A stretch of DNA of 64,000 nucleotides from the NCBI GenBank assembly GCA_965207535.1, contig CBDBMR010000014.1, positions 310,001 through 374,000 on the forward strand. The letters are read 5' to 3'. A model generated the notes under the pieces. It was not told the origin of the DNA, did no database searches, and was given only the letters and a program-made list of their open reading frames with translations. The stretch comes from JAJDXO01 sp965207535. GTDB taxonomy: Bacteria > Pseudomonadota > Alphaproteobacteria > Rhodospirillales > UBA2165. This document shows, one piece after another, positions 18,250-25,426 of this stretch; positions within the stretch are counted from its first letter, which is position 1; each line of letters opens with the position of its first letter. The translations under genes were made by a program, and so were the position numbers.

Positions 18250-18375
18250 CATACCCCCTCACCCTGACCCTCTCCCCCTAAAGAAGGGGGAGAGGGGACG
18301 CACGGCAAGCTCCCTCTCCCTTCCAGCCTTCGTAGCCGAAGGCTACTTCGGCGGAGTAGGCCCAGGGGAGAGGGA
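18250..18375. repeat. Dispersed palindromic repeat, right flank of the cassette
   Basis: CCCTCTCCCCCT (18268-18279) pairs with AGGGGGAGAGGG (18285-18296), loop AAAGA; this is the same 12-bp stem as at 10448-10476. Further on, CCTTCGTAGCCGAAGG and GGCTACTTCGGCGGAGTAGGCC form more foldback. No gene is seen between 18141 and 18383. The cassette promoter should lie at about 18141-18240, but I cannot identify it. Confidence 0.75.
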
Positions 18376-18383
18376 ACACATCG

Positions 18384-20711
18384 TCAGCCCGCTTGCCGGA
18401 TTGCCCGCCAGACCTTTTCCGGGCTCGCCGGCATCTCGACTCCTGGCGCGCCGATACGGTGGAGCGCGTCGTTGACGGCGTTCATTACCGCCGGCATGGC
18501 GCCCACCGTCCCGGCCTCGCCGACCCCCTTGACGCCGAGGGGGTTGCGTTCGGTCGGCACTTCGTTGGCGCTCAGACCATAGCGGCAGAAATCGTCGGCA
18601 CGGGGCATGACATAATCCATGAACGAGCCGGACAGCAATTGGCCCGTTTCGGGGTCGTAGTTGACGCCCTCCATCAGAATTTGTCCCGCGCCCTGGGCGA
18701 TGCCGCCGTGGATCTGGCCGTCGAACAGCAGGGGATTGAGGATCGTGCCCGCGTCGTCGACGCACCAGTACCCGACCAGCGAGACCTTCCCCGTATCCGC
18801 ATCGATTTCCACTTCCGCCAGATGGGCGCCGTTGGGAAACGTGGCGCCCGCGTCGCTGGCGAAGTCGCCCCGCTCGTACAGGCCGGGCGAGACGCCGGGC
18901 GGCAGCTTGTTCTGCTGAAACGCCGCCCGGGCCACCGTTTCCAGATCGACCGTCCGGTCGGTGCCGGAGACGGTGAACGCGCCGTCCCGGTACTCGATGT
19001 CGTGAGCCCCCGCTTCGAGCAGATGGGCGGCGATGGACTTCCCCTTTTCGATAATCTTGTCGGCCGCCACCGCTATCGCGGAGCCTGCCAGAATTGCCGA
19101 CCGCGCGCCGAAGGTCCCCATCCCGGCGGTGACCTGGTCGGTGTCGCCGAAGCGGTAGCGGATGCGTTCGGGATCGATGCCGAGCCGGTCGGCGAGAATC
19201 TGGCGGAACGCCGTCTGGTGGCCCTGACCGTGATCCATGGCGCCGCACAAAAGGGTAATGCCGCCGCCGCTGTCGAATCGAACCTCGGCGTGCTCGAAAT
19301 TCGTGTTGCCCACGCCGCAGACCGTGTTGGACATGCCGATGCCGCGACACTTGCCGTGCTGCCGGGCCCGCCGCCAGCGTTCCTCGAAAGCGCCGTAGGC
19401 GCCTTGGGCAAGGCACTCATCCAGATTTTTCGGGAAATCGCCGCAATCGTAGGTAACCCCGAAGGCCGTCGTGTACGGCATCGAATCGGCGCCGATCATG
19501 TTGCGGCGGCGCAACTCGGCGGGGTCGATACCCAGCCGGCGTGCCGCCTCGTCGACCATGACTTCGACCACGTGCGCCGGTTCGGGCTTGCCGCCGCCGC
19601 GGTAGTGGGCGTTCAGCATGATGTTGGTGAATACCCCGGTTACGCGGGCGTGAATGGCCGGCGTCCGGTAAACCCCGGCCAATCCGGCGAGGCCGGAGGT
19701 CGCCGAACCGATGCTTCTGTCCGAGGTGAAATAGGCGCCGATGGGAACCTTGGTGTGGGTGCGCAGCCCAAGAAACCGGTAGTCTTCGTCGAGGGCCAGC
19801 TCCGCGTCGACCAGGCCGCCGCGGCCCTGATCGTCCGACAGCAGGCTCTCCGAGCGTTCGGCGATCCACTTGACCGGCCGTCCGATGATCTCGGAGGCCC
19901 AAAGCGCCAGCGCGTACTCGGGCTGGCAGCCGCCCCGGGTGCCGAAGCCGCCGCCCATATTGTCGCAGATGACCCGGAACTTCGACTGCGGCTCGCCGAA
20001 GATGTGCCCGGCCAGCATCCCCCGGATGCGGTGAACCGACTGCACCGTCGCCCGCAAGGTGTAGCGGTCCTCGAACGCATCGTATTCGGCGATACAGCCG
20101 CGATTTTCCATGGGATTGCCGGCGACGCGGTTGACGCAGACCCGATGGCGGACGATATGGGCCGCATCGGCGAACGCCGCATCGGCCGCCGCCGGATCGC
20201 CGAGTTCGTGGAAGAACGCCTCGTTGCCGGGATTGTCCGTCCAGATGGCCGGCGCGTCCGGGTCGAGCGCTTGGTCGACGCCGACGACGACCGGCAACGG
20301 GGTGTACTCGACGCGGATCAGTTCGGCGGCGTCCTTGGCCTGGTCCACCGTCTCGGCGACGACGAACGCCACCGCCTGTCCGGCGAACCGCACGCGGCCC
20401 TCTGCCAGGAGAGGCTGCGGCGTGTAGAAACCGGGCGAGCCGTCGCTTCGCCTGGTTGGACCCGTGATCTTCAAACTGCCGAGCCCCCGGGCCGCCATGT
20501 CCTCGCCGGTGAGAACCGCCAGGACCCCCGGCGCCGCCCGCGCGGCCGAAACATCCATGCCGGCGATTTCGGCATGGGCGTAAGGCGACCGCAGGACGTA
20601 GGCCCGGGCCTGACGCGCGGCGGCGACATCGTCGACATATCGGCCCCGCCCTTGTAGGAGCCGCGAATCCTCGCCGCGCCGAACGGCATCGCCAATGCGG
20701 ACCTTGTTCAT
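18384..20711 (-). CDS. Xanthine dehydrogenase-family molybdopterin-binding large subunit (orphan)
   Basis: 775 residues of the molybdenum hydroxylase large-subunit type. N-terminal RIGDAVRRGEDSRLLQGRGRYVDD is the usual entry, NMGGGFGTRGG is the first cofactor loop, and HYRGGGKPEPAHVVEVMVDE and GMGTFGARS (in place of the common GSRS) follow, with GVKGVGEAGTVGAMPAV at the end. The family hydroxylates N-heterocycles, aldehydes or CO using Mo-pterin, Fe-S and FAD partners. No small or medium subunit gene adjoins it; it may share those at 24067-25409 or have distant partners. Start ATG 20711. Confidence 0.9.
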   Translation of the reverse strand: MNKVRIGDAVRRGEDSRLLQGRGRYVDDVAAARQARAYVLRSPYAHAEIAGMDVSAARAAPGVLAVLTGEDMAARGLGSLKITGPTRRSDGSPGFYTPQPLLAEGRVRFAGQAVAFVVAETVDQAKDAAELIRVEYTPLPVVVGVDQALDPDAPAIWTDNPGNEAFFHELGDPAAADAAFADAAHIVRHRVCVNRVAGNPMENRGCIAEYDAFEDRYTLRATVQSVHRIRGMLAGHIFGEPQSKFRVICDNMGGGFGTRGGCQPEYALALWASEIIGRPVKWIAERSESLLSDDQGRGGLVDAELALDEDYRFLGLRTHTKVPIGAYFTSDRSIGSATSGLAGLAGVYRTPAIHARVTGVFTNIMLNAHYRGGGKPEPAHVVEVMVDEAARRLGIDPAELRRRNMIGADSMPYTTAFGVTYDCGDFPKNLDECLAQGAYGAFEERWRRARQHGKCRGIGMSNTVCGVGNTNFEHAEVRFDSGGGITLLCGAMDHGQGHQTAFRQILADRLGIDPERIRYRFGDTDQVTAGMGTFGARSAILAGSAIAVAADKIIEKGKSIAAHLLEAGAHDIEYRDGAFTVSGTDRTVDLETVARAAFQQNKLPPGVSPGLYERGDFASDAGATFPNGAHLAEVEIDADTGKVSLVGYWCVDDAGTILNPLLFDGQIHGGIAQGAGQILMEGVNYDPETGQLLSGSFMDYVMPRADDFCRYGLSANEVPTERNPLGVKGVGEAGTVGAMPAVMNAVNDALHRIGAPGVEMPASPEKVWRAIRQAG

Positions 20712-20956
20712 CTGCTATCCCTTCCCCGGTCGAAAAAACCAGCCGCTAGTCTAGTCTCGTTGCCGGGCGGCGGGTAGCCCGCAGCCCCTCCACGGCGAAG
20801 AGCGGATTACTTGTAGTTGGGCTTCATTGACCGCATACGGCTGATGGAAATCCATTCTGGTCTTGCGCAACGCATAATGATCTCATTGATCCGAGGTCAA
20901 TCCGGGAAATAGACTTCGTTGCCCAACCGAAAATTTTAAATCAGGAGGACAATGTT

Positions 20957-21178
20957 ATGCCGCTCGTTCGCGTATCTGCCGTCAAGGGAAGGATTTCGCC
21001 GGATGCCAAAAAGAAGATATGCCAGGAAATGCATGACGTCATAAGGCGCCACACGCCCGCGCCCTCGGAAGCCGTCTGGGTCATGATCGACGACGTGCCG
21101 GAGGAAAACTGGATGATTCACGAGACCATGCTCAGCGAGAAGAAGCCGCCCGAGATTTTTGCCAAGGATTCCGAATAA
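20957..21178 (+). CDS. 4-oxalocrotonate tautomerase-family protein
   Basis: 73 residues starting MPLVRVSAVKG, so the catalytic Pro is exposed after Met removal. The IDDVPEENW segment corresponds to the second half of the tautomerase fold. The family interconverts keto-enol isomers in aromatic ring-cleavage pathways. The start is well supported: AGGAGG lies 8 bases upstream. The 245-base gap before it, facing the molybdenum hydroxylase, should hold divergent promoters; I see no gene there. Confidence 0.85.
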   Translation: MPLVRVSAVKGRISPDAKKKICQEMHDVIRRHTPAPSEAVWVMIDDVPEENWMIHETMLSEKKPPEIFAKDSE

Positions 21179-21210
21179 GACAATTTTCCGCGGCCGGGAA
21201 TCGGCGCAGG

Positions 21211-22164
21211 CTAATGCGACCTAACGAACTCGATGATATCCAGGCCCAGCGCTTCATCCTTGGTATTGAAGTGCCGGGTAATGGAGATGTGGTTGTGGCC
21301 CTGCGCCTGTTTGACGGTGGGCAGCAAGTTGTCCCGGCGATGAAGGGCCTGTATCAGCAGCAGGTTCTGCCCCTGGATCCCGGGCGGGTCCAGTTCCGCA
21401 TAGGCGATGTATAGGGGCATGACCCGCCCCGCAATCGTGTTGATCGGTGACATGGACGGGTACTTGCCGGGATCGGTCCCGTAATATGCCTTTTCTCCCC
21501 TGGAGCGGAGGACGCCCTTCGGGCCCGCCTTTTTGACCAGGTCGACGTTCGGCAGGGACACCAGAATGGCCCCCGCCACCCCGTCATTCTCCAGCTGATT
21601 AGCCTCGAAAAAGGCATAGCCGCTGACATGGACCGCGCCGGCGGACGATCCCATCAGGAATATCTTTTCCGCGTCGATGCCGTATTCGGCGGCGTTTGCC
21701 TTGATCCATTTGATCGTGCCGGCAACGTCTTCGGCGCCGTTCGGCCATTTGGCTTCGGGGGCAAGACGGTAGTTCGCCGTAATGCCGACAATTCCATGCC
21801 GGGCGAAGAATGTGCCGATATTGGCAAAGGCCCTCTTGTCGCCGCGGACCAGACCGCCGCCATGGAAATAGACGACCACCGGCAGGGCGCCCTCGGAATT
21901 CCGGGGCTGGTAGATGTCCAGAACATGCCGCGGGTGGCCGCCGTAAGGCCGGTCGGTGGTCACTTTGACGCCGTCCCTCGGCATATTCTTCAATAGCGGG
22001 CCGTAAAGCCCAATGGTGGTTCTGACGATATTGGGGCCCATCCTGGTGCCCATATTCCGGATCTCTTCGCCGACGTTGGGCGGATTTGCGGACATCTGCG
22101 CGGCGGCCGGCAAGGCCAGAAACATGAGGCAGGCCGAAGCGGCGAACAGCTTACCCAAAGACAT
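21211..22164 (-). CDS. Secreted alpha/beta hydrolase (HSL-type esterase)
   Basis: 317 residues with a signal peptide (KLFAASACLMFLALPAAAQ). The oxyanion motif HGGG is in VVYFHGGGLVRGD and the nucleophile elbow is GSSAG; the acid is probably in YAELDPPG and the histidine in QGHNHISI. This is the hormone-sensitive-lipase/carboxylesterase type, likely periplasmic, hydrolysing short esters. It is divergent from the flavin monooxygenase gene, with 192 bases between them. Confidence 0.87.
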   Translation of the reverse strand: MSLGKLFAASACLMFLALPAAAQMSANPPNVGEEIRNMGTRMGPNIVRTTIGLYGPLLKNMPRDGVKVTTDRPYGGHPRHVLDIYQPRNSEGALPVVVYFHGGGLVRGDKRAFANIGTFFARHGIVGITANYRLAPEAKWPNGAEDVAGTIKWIKANAAEYGIDAEKIFLMGSSAGAVHVSGYAFFEANQLENDGVAGAILVSLPNVDLVKKAGPKGVLRSRGEKAYYGTDPGKYPSMSPINTIAGRVMPLYIAYAELDPPGIQGQNLLLIQALHRRDNLLPTVKQAQGHNHISITRHFNTKDEALGLDIIEFVRSH

Positions 22165-22356
22165 GATGTGCGGCTCCGAGGCTGGTTTGAAATCTGGTCG
22201 ATTGAACGCTATGGCACCGCAGCCAATATGTAAATTGCCGGAAATGGCGTCTCATTGGCGCCTCATACGTGACCTGCCGGAAGAGGGGCTCGCGCTTGAT
22301 TAGGCGATATTGCTGCGTCAACCTGCATTCAACTCACAAACAGTGGGGGATAAGGG

Positions 22357-23691
22357 ATGGCAACCACCAAGCAAATGAAGCTCGCGGCCTATTTCAATCC
22401 GACGGGCCATCATGTGGCGTCGTGGCGGCATCCGCGGGCCCAGATCGACGCACACGTCAATATCGCCCATTATGCGGAGATCGCCCAGACCGCCGAGCGG
22501 GCGAAGTTCGACCTGCTGTTTCTCGCCGACAGCGACGGCGTGCGGGATGCGCACATGGATGCGCTCTGCCGGTCGGTTCAATTCATCGCCGGATTCGAAC
22601 CCTTCACCCTGCTCTCGTCCCTGGCGATGGTGACCGAGAAGATCGGCCTCGTCTGCACGGCGTCGACGAGCTGGAACCAGCCCTACCACCTTGCCCGGAA
22701 ATTCGCGTCGCTGGACATCATCAGCGGCGGCCGTGCGGCATGGAACGTGGTCACCTCGAACAACGACTGGGCGGCGCAGAATTTCAGCCTCGCCAAGGCC
22801 TATGAGCATGGCGACCGCTATGACCGGGCCGCCGAGGTCGTCGAAATCGTCAAGGGCCTTTGGGACAGCTGGGATGACGACGCGTTTGTCCGGGACGCCC
22901 GCTCGGGGCTCTATTTCGATCCCGGAAAGCTTCACGAACTGAACCACAAATCGGACCGCTATCAGGTGCGCGGGCCGCTGAACGTGCCGCGCTCGCCCCA
23001 GGGACGGCCGGTGCTGGTCCAGGCCGGCGCGTCCGAGGCCGGGCGCAGTCTCGCCGCGTCCATCGGCGAGGTGGTGTTCAGCCCGCACCTGACCATCGAG
23101 GCCGCAAAGGAGTATTACGACGATGTCCGGGCCCGCGCCGCCGAATTCGGGCGCAACCCCGACCACATCGCCATTCTGCCCGGGTTGAGCGCCATCGTCC
23201 GGCCGACCGGCCAGGAGGCCGATGAGGATTTCGAGTTTCTGCAATCCCTCATTCATCCCGTCGTCGGGCGGGAGATCGTCGCCTCCATGCTGAAGGCGGA
23301 CCTCACCAACTGCGATCTCGACGAGGAGTTGCCGGATCTGGATTCCGCCGATGCAGGCAGTGTGGGCCACTTCGAGAGCATCATGAAAATGGCGCGGGAC
23401 GAACGGCTGACGCTCCGCGAACTGGGCCAAAGGGTCGCGGGCGCAAGGGGCAAGAACACCATCAAGGGCACGCCGGCGCAGGTGGCCGACTACATGGAGG
23501 AATGGGTCTCCGCCGGGGCGTGCGACGGCTTCACCGTCATGCCGCCCTATATTCCGGGCGCGCTCGACGATTTTTGCGAAATGGTAATCCCCGAGCTGCA
23601 GCGCCGCGGCGCCTTCCGTACCGATTACGAAGGCAGCACCTTGCGCGACCATTTGGGCATCCCCAAACCGAAGAGCCGTTACGCGGGCTAG
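22357..23691 (+). CDS. LLM-class flavin-dependent monooxygenase (NtaA/SnaA/DszA type)
   Basis: 444 residues. KLAAYFNPTGHHVASWRHPRA and the SGGRAAWNVVTS segment are diagnostic of the NtaA/DszA branch of bacterial luciferase-like monooxygenases, which oxidise aminopolycarboxylates, sulfur heterocycles or other substrates with FMNH2 and O2. YDRAAEVVEIVKGLWDSW and PVLVQAGASEAGRSLAA are further landmarks. It needs a flavin reductase, not seen in this window. Start ATG 22357 follows GGGGGATAAGG. A 39-bp part of it (codons for DLTNCDLDEELPD) recurs downstream of the gene. Confidence 0.93.
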   Translation: MATTKQMKLAAYFNPTGHHVASWRHPRAQIDAHVNIAHYAEIAQTAERAKFDLLFLADSDGVRDAHMDALCRSVQFIAGFEPFTLLSSLAMVTEKIGLVCTASTSWNQPYHLARKFASLDIISGGRAAWNVVTSNNDWAAQNFSLAKAYEHGDRYDRAAEVVEIVKGLWDSWDDDAFVRDARSGLYFDPGKLHELNHKSDRYQVRGPLNVPRSPQGRPVLVQAGASEAGRSLAASIGEVVFSPHLTIEAAKEYYDDVRARAAEFGRNPDHIAILPGLSAIVRPTGQEADEDFEFLQSLIHPVVGREIVASMLKADLTNCDLDEELPDLDSADAGSVGHFESIMKMARDERLTLRELGQRVAGARGKNTIKGTPAQVADYMEEWVSAGACDGFTVMPPYIPGALDDFCEMVIPELQRRGAFRTDYEGSTLRDHLGIPKPKSRYAG

Positions 23692-23734
23692 CGGGGCGGC
23701 CGGAGGCCGGCTCGTCCGGGGCATCCAGGAAATT

Positions 23735-23895
23735 CCCCCTCACCCAGCTACGGGTAGGCTCGGCGTTCGCCTCGCCAACCCTCCGCATCCCTCTCCCCCA
23801 AGGGGGCGAGGGTGTTTGATGTGCGTCCCCTCTCCCCCTTGGGGGAGAGGGTCAGGGTGAGGGGGTTTACATCGAGTCCCCTCTCCCCCTCGAAC
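23735..23895. repeat. Cluster of dispersed G/C palindromes downstream of the monooxygenase
   Basis: CCCTCTCCCCC (23828-23838) pairs with GGGGGAGAGGG (23841-23851), next to GGTCAGGGTGAGGGGG; CCCCCTCACCCAGCTACGG at about 23736 is a reversed copy of the unit at 10446-10536; GCATCCCTCTCCCCC at about 23787 and CCCCTCTCCCCCTCG at about 23880 are further partial units. The cluster may also help end transcription of the monooxygenase gene. Confidence 0.75.
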
Positions 23896-23899
23896 GGAG

Positions 23900-23938
23900 A
23901 CCTCACCAACTGCGATCTAGACGAAGAGCTGCCGGATT
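23900..23938 (+). other. Ectopic 39-bp copy of a monooxygenase coding segment
   Basis: This segment repeats the monooxygenase codons for D-L-T-N-C-D-L-D-E-E-L-P-D (gene copy at 23299-23337) with three base changes, all synonymous (CTC to CTA, GAG to GAA, TTG to CTG). It sits in non-coding DNA between palindromes and the next gene. It may be the remnant of a related gene, or both sites may carry a dispersed repeat. Confidence 0.7.
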
Positions 23939-24066
23939 GCCGACCACTGGGCGGACGGTCCGTTCTCCGGATACTTGCGAAGCGGCGGCGCTTGGGCGAC
24001 CATGCGTTCCGGCAACGCGCGGCAAACGGCCGCCGGCCTTTCGCCAGGGGAGAGCCAGGGGAGAGC

Positions 24067-24936
24067 ATGCAGAATTTGCGATATGAAGCGCCGGAGACAT
24101 TAGCGGACGCGACCGCCTTGTTGGCGGCCGAAGACGGTGTGGCCCGGGTTCTGGCGGGCGGCACCGACGTCATCGTCCAGATGCATTCGGACTTGATCGA
24201 GCCCGACCTGATCGTCGACGTCAAGAACATCCCGGAGCTTACCGAGATCACCAAGGAGGGCGGGGCATACCGGTTCGGCGCGGCGGTGAGCGGCAAGACG
24301 CTGATGCTCCACGAGGATTTCAACGAGACCTGGCCCGGAATCATGGACGGCGTGCAGTTGCTCGGGTCGCTGCAGGTGCGCGGCCGGGCCTCGGTGGGCG
24401 GCAATTTGTGCAATGCTTCCCCCGCCGCCGACAGCGTGCCGCCGATGATCGCCGCCGGCGCCGTGGCGAACGTCATCGGGCCCAACGGCACAAGGGACAT
24501 TCCGGTCGAGGATATCGTCACCGGACCGGGCGAGACGTGCCTGGAGAAGGGGGAGATCGTGGTCTCCTTCCAGCTGCCCGAACGGCCGCCCCGTTCAGGC
24601 GACGCCTACCTCCGATTCACGCCCCGGACCGAGATGGACATCGCCGTGGTCGGCGTGGGCGTCAATCTCACCCTCGACGATAGCGGCGCCTGCACGGCGG
24701 CGCGGGTCGCCTTGGGCGCCGTGGCGCCGACGCCGCTGCTGGTCGCCGAGGCGGCGGACGCGCTGATCGGCACCAAAGTGGACGATGCGGCGATGGAGGC
24801 CCTGGCGGCCGCGGCGAGCGCCGCCTGCAATCCCATCGACGACAAAAGAGGCACCATCGAATACCGGACCAAAGTCGCCGGCGTCCTCGCCCGGCGGGCG
24901 GCGGCGATTGCCCTCGAACGCGCGGGAGCCAACTGA
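24067..24936 (+). CDS. Molybdenum hydroxylase FAD-binding medium subunit (CoxM-like)
   Basis: 289 residues from ATG 24067 (preceded by CAGGGGAGAGC). FAD-binding motifs AGGTDVIVQMHS and RGRASVGGNLCNASPAADS are present. The subunit passes electrons from the Fe-S subunit to the FAD and on to the acceptor. The stop overlaps the next start (TGATG), giving a coxM-coxS-coxL operon. The frame stays open upstream to 23812, but that part is repeat DNA. Confidence 0.92.
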   Translation: MQNLRYEAPETLADATALLAAEDGVARVLAGGTDVIVQMHSDLIEPDLIVDVKNIPELTEITKEGGAYRFGAAVSGKTLMLHEDFNETWPGIMDGVQLLGSLQVRGRASVGGNLCNASPAADSVPPMIAAGAVANVIGPNGTRDIPVEDIVTGPGETCLEKGEIVVSFQLPERPPRSGDAYLRFTPRTEMDIAVVGVGVNLTLDDSGACTAARVALGAVAPTPLLVAEAADALIGTKVDDAAMEALAAAASAACNPIDDKRGTIEYRTKVAGVLARRAAAIALERAGAN

Positions 24937-25409
24937 TGACCAAGCATCATATTCAAACCACCATCAACGGCGACGAGACCGATGTCCTCGTCGAGCCGAC
25001 CCAATCATTGCTCGACGTGCTGCGGGACGAACTGCACTTGACCGGCACCAAGGAGGGCTGCGCCACCGGCGATTGCGGCGCCTGCTCGGTCACCATCGAC
25101 GGCAACCTCGTCTGCTCGTGTCTGGTCCTCGGCGTCGAGGCCGACGGCACGAAGATCGAGACCATCGAAGGCATGGCGTCCGGCGATGAGCTGCATCCGC
25201 TGCAGGAGAAATTCATCGAGCATGTCGCCCTGCAATGCGGCATCTGCACGCCCGGTTTGCTGATCGCCGCCAAGCATTTGCTCGAAGAGAACCCCGACCC
25301 GACCGAAGAAGAGGTCCGTTACGGCCTCGCCGGCAATCTCTGCCGCTGCACCGGGTATCAGAAAGTCGTCGAGGCGGTGCTGGACGCCGCCCAAGTAATG
25401 CAGAAGTGA
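24936..25409 (+). CDS. Molybdenum hydroxylase [2Fe-2S] small subunit (CoxS-like)
   Basis: 157 residues. Plant-type [2Fe-2S] cysteines are in CATGDCGACSV with a further CSC, and the second, helical [2Fe-2S] domain has CGICTPG and CRCTGYQ. This subunit relays electrons from molybdenum to FAD in the cytoplasm. It overlaps the medium subunit by one base and is 17 bases before the large subunit. Confidence 0.95.
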   Translation: MTKHHIQTTINGDETDVLVEPTQSLLDVLRDELHLTGTKEGCATGDCGACSVTIDGNLVCSCLVLGVEADGTKIETIEGMASGDELHPLQEKFIEHVALQCGICTPGLLIAAKHLLEENPDPTEEEVRYGLAGNLCRCTGYQKVVEAVLDAAQVMQK

Positions 25410-25426
25410 TGAGAGGAGCCTGACCC

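Noticed and set aside
18393..20657. A 754-codon open frame on the plus strand opposite the molybdenum hydroxylase gene
   Set aside because: The minus strand encodes a full, motif-rich family member; long antisense frames are expected in such GC-rich genes and this one has no recognisable domain.
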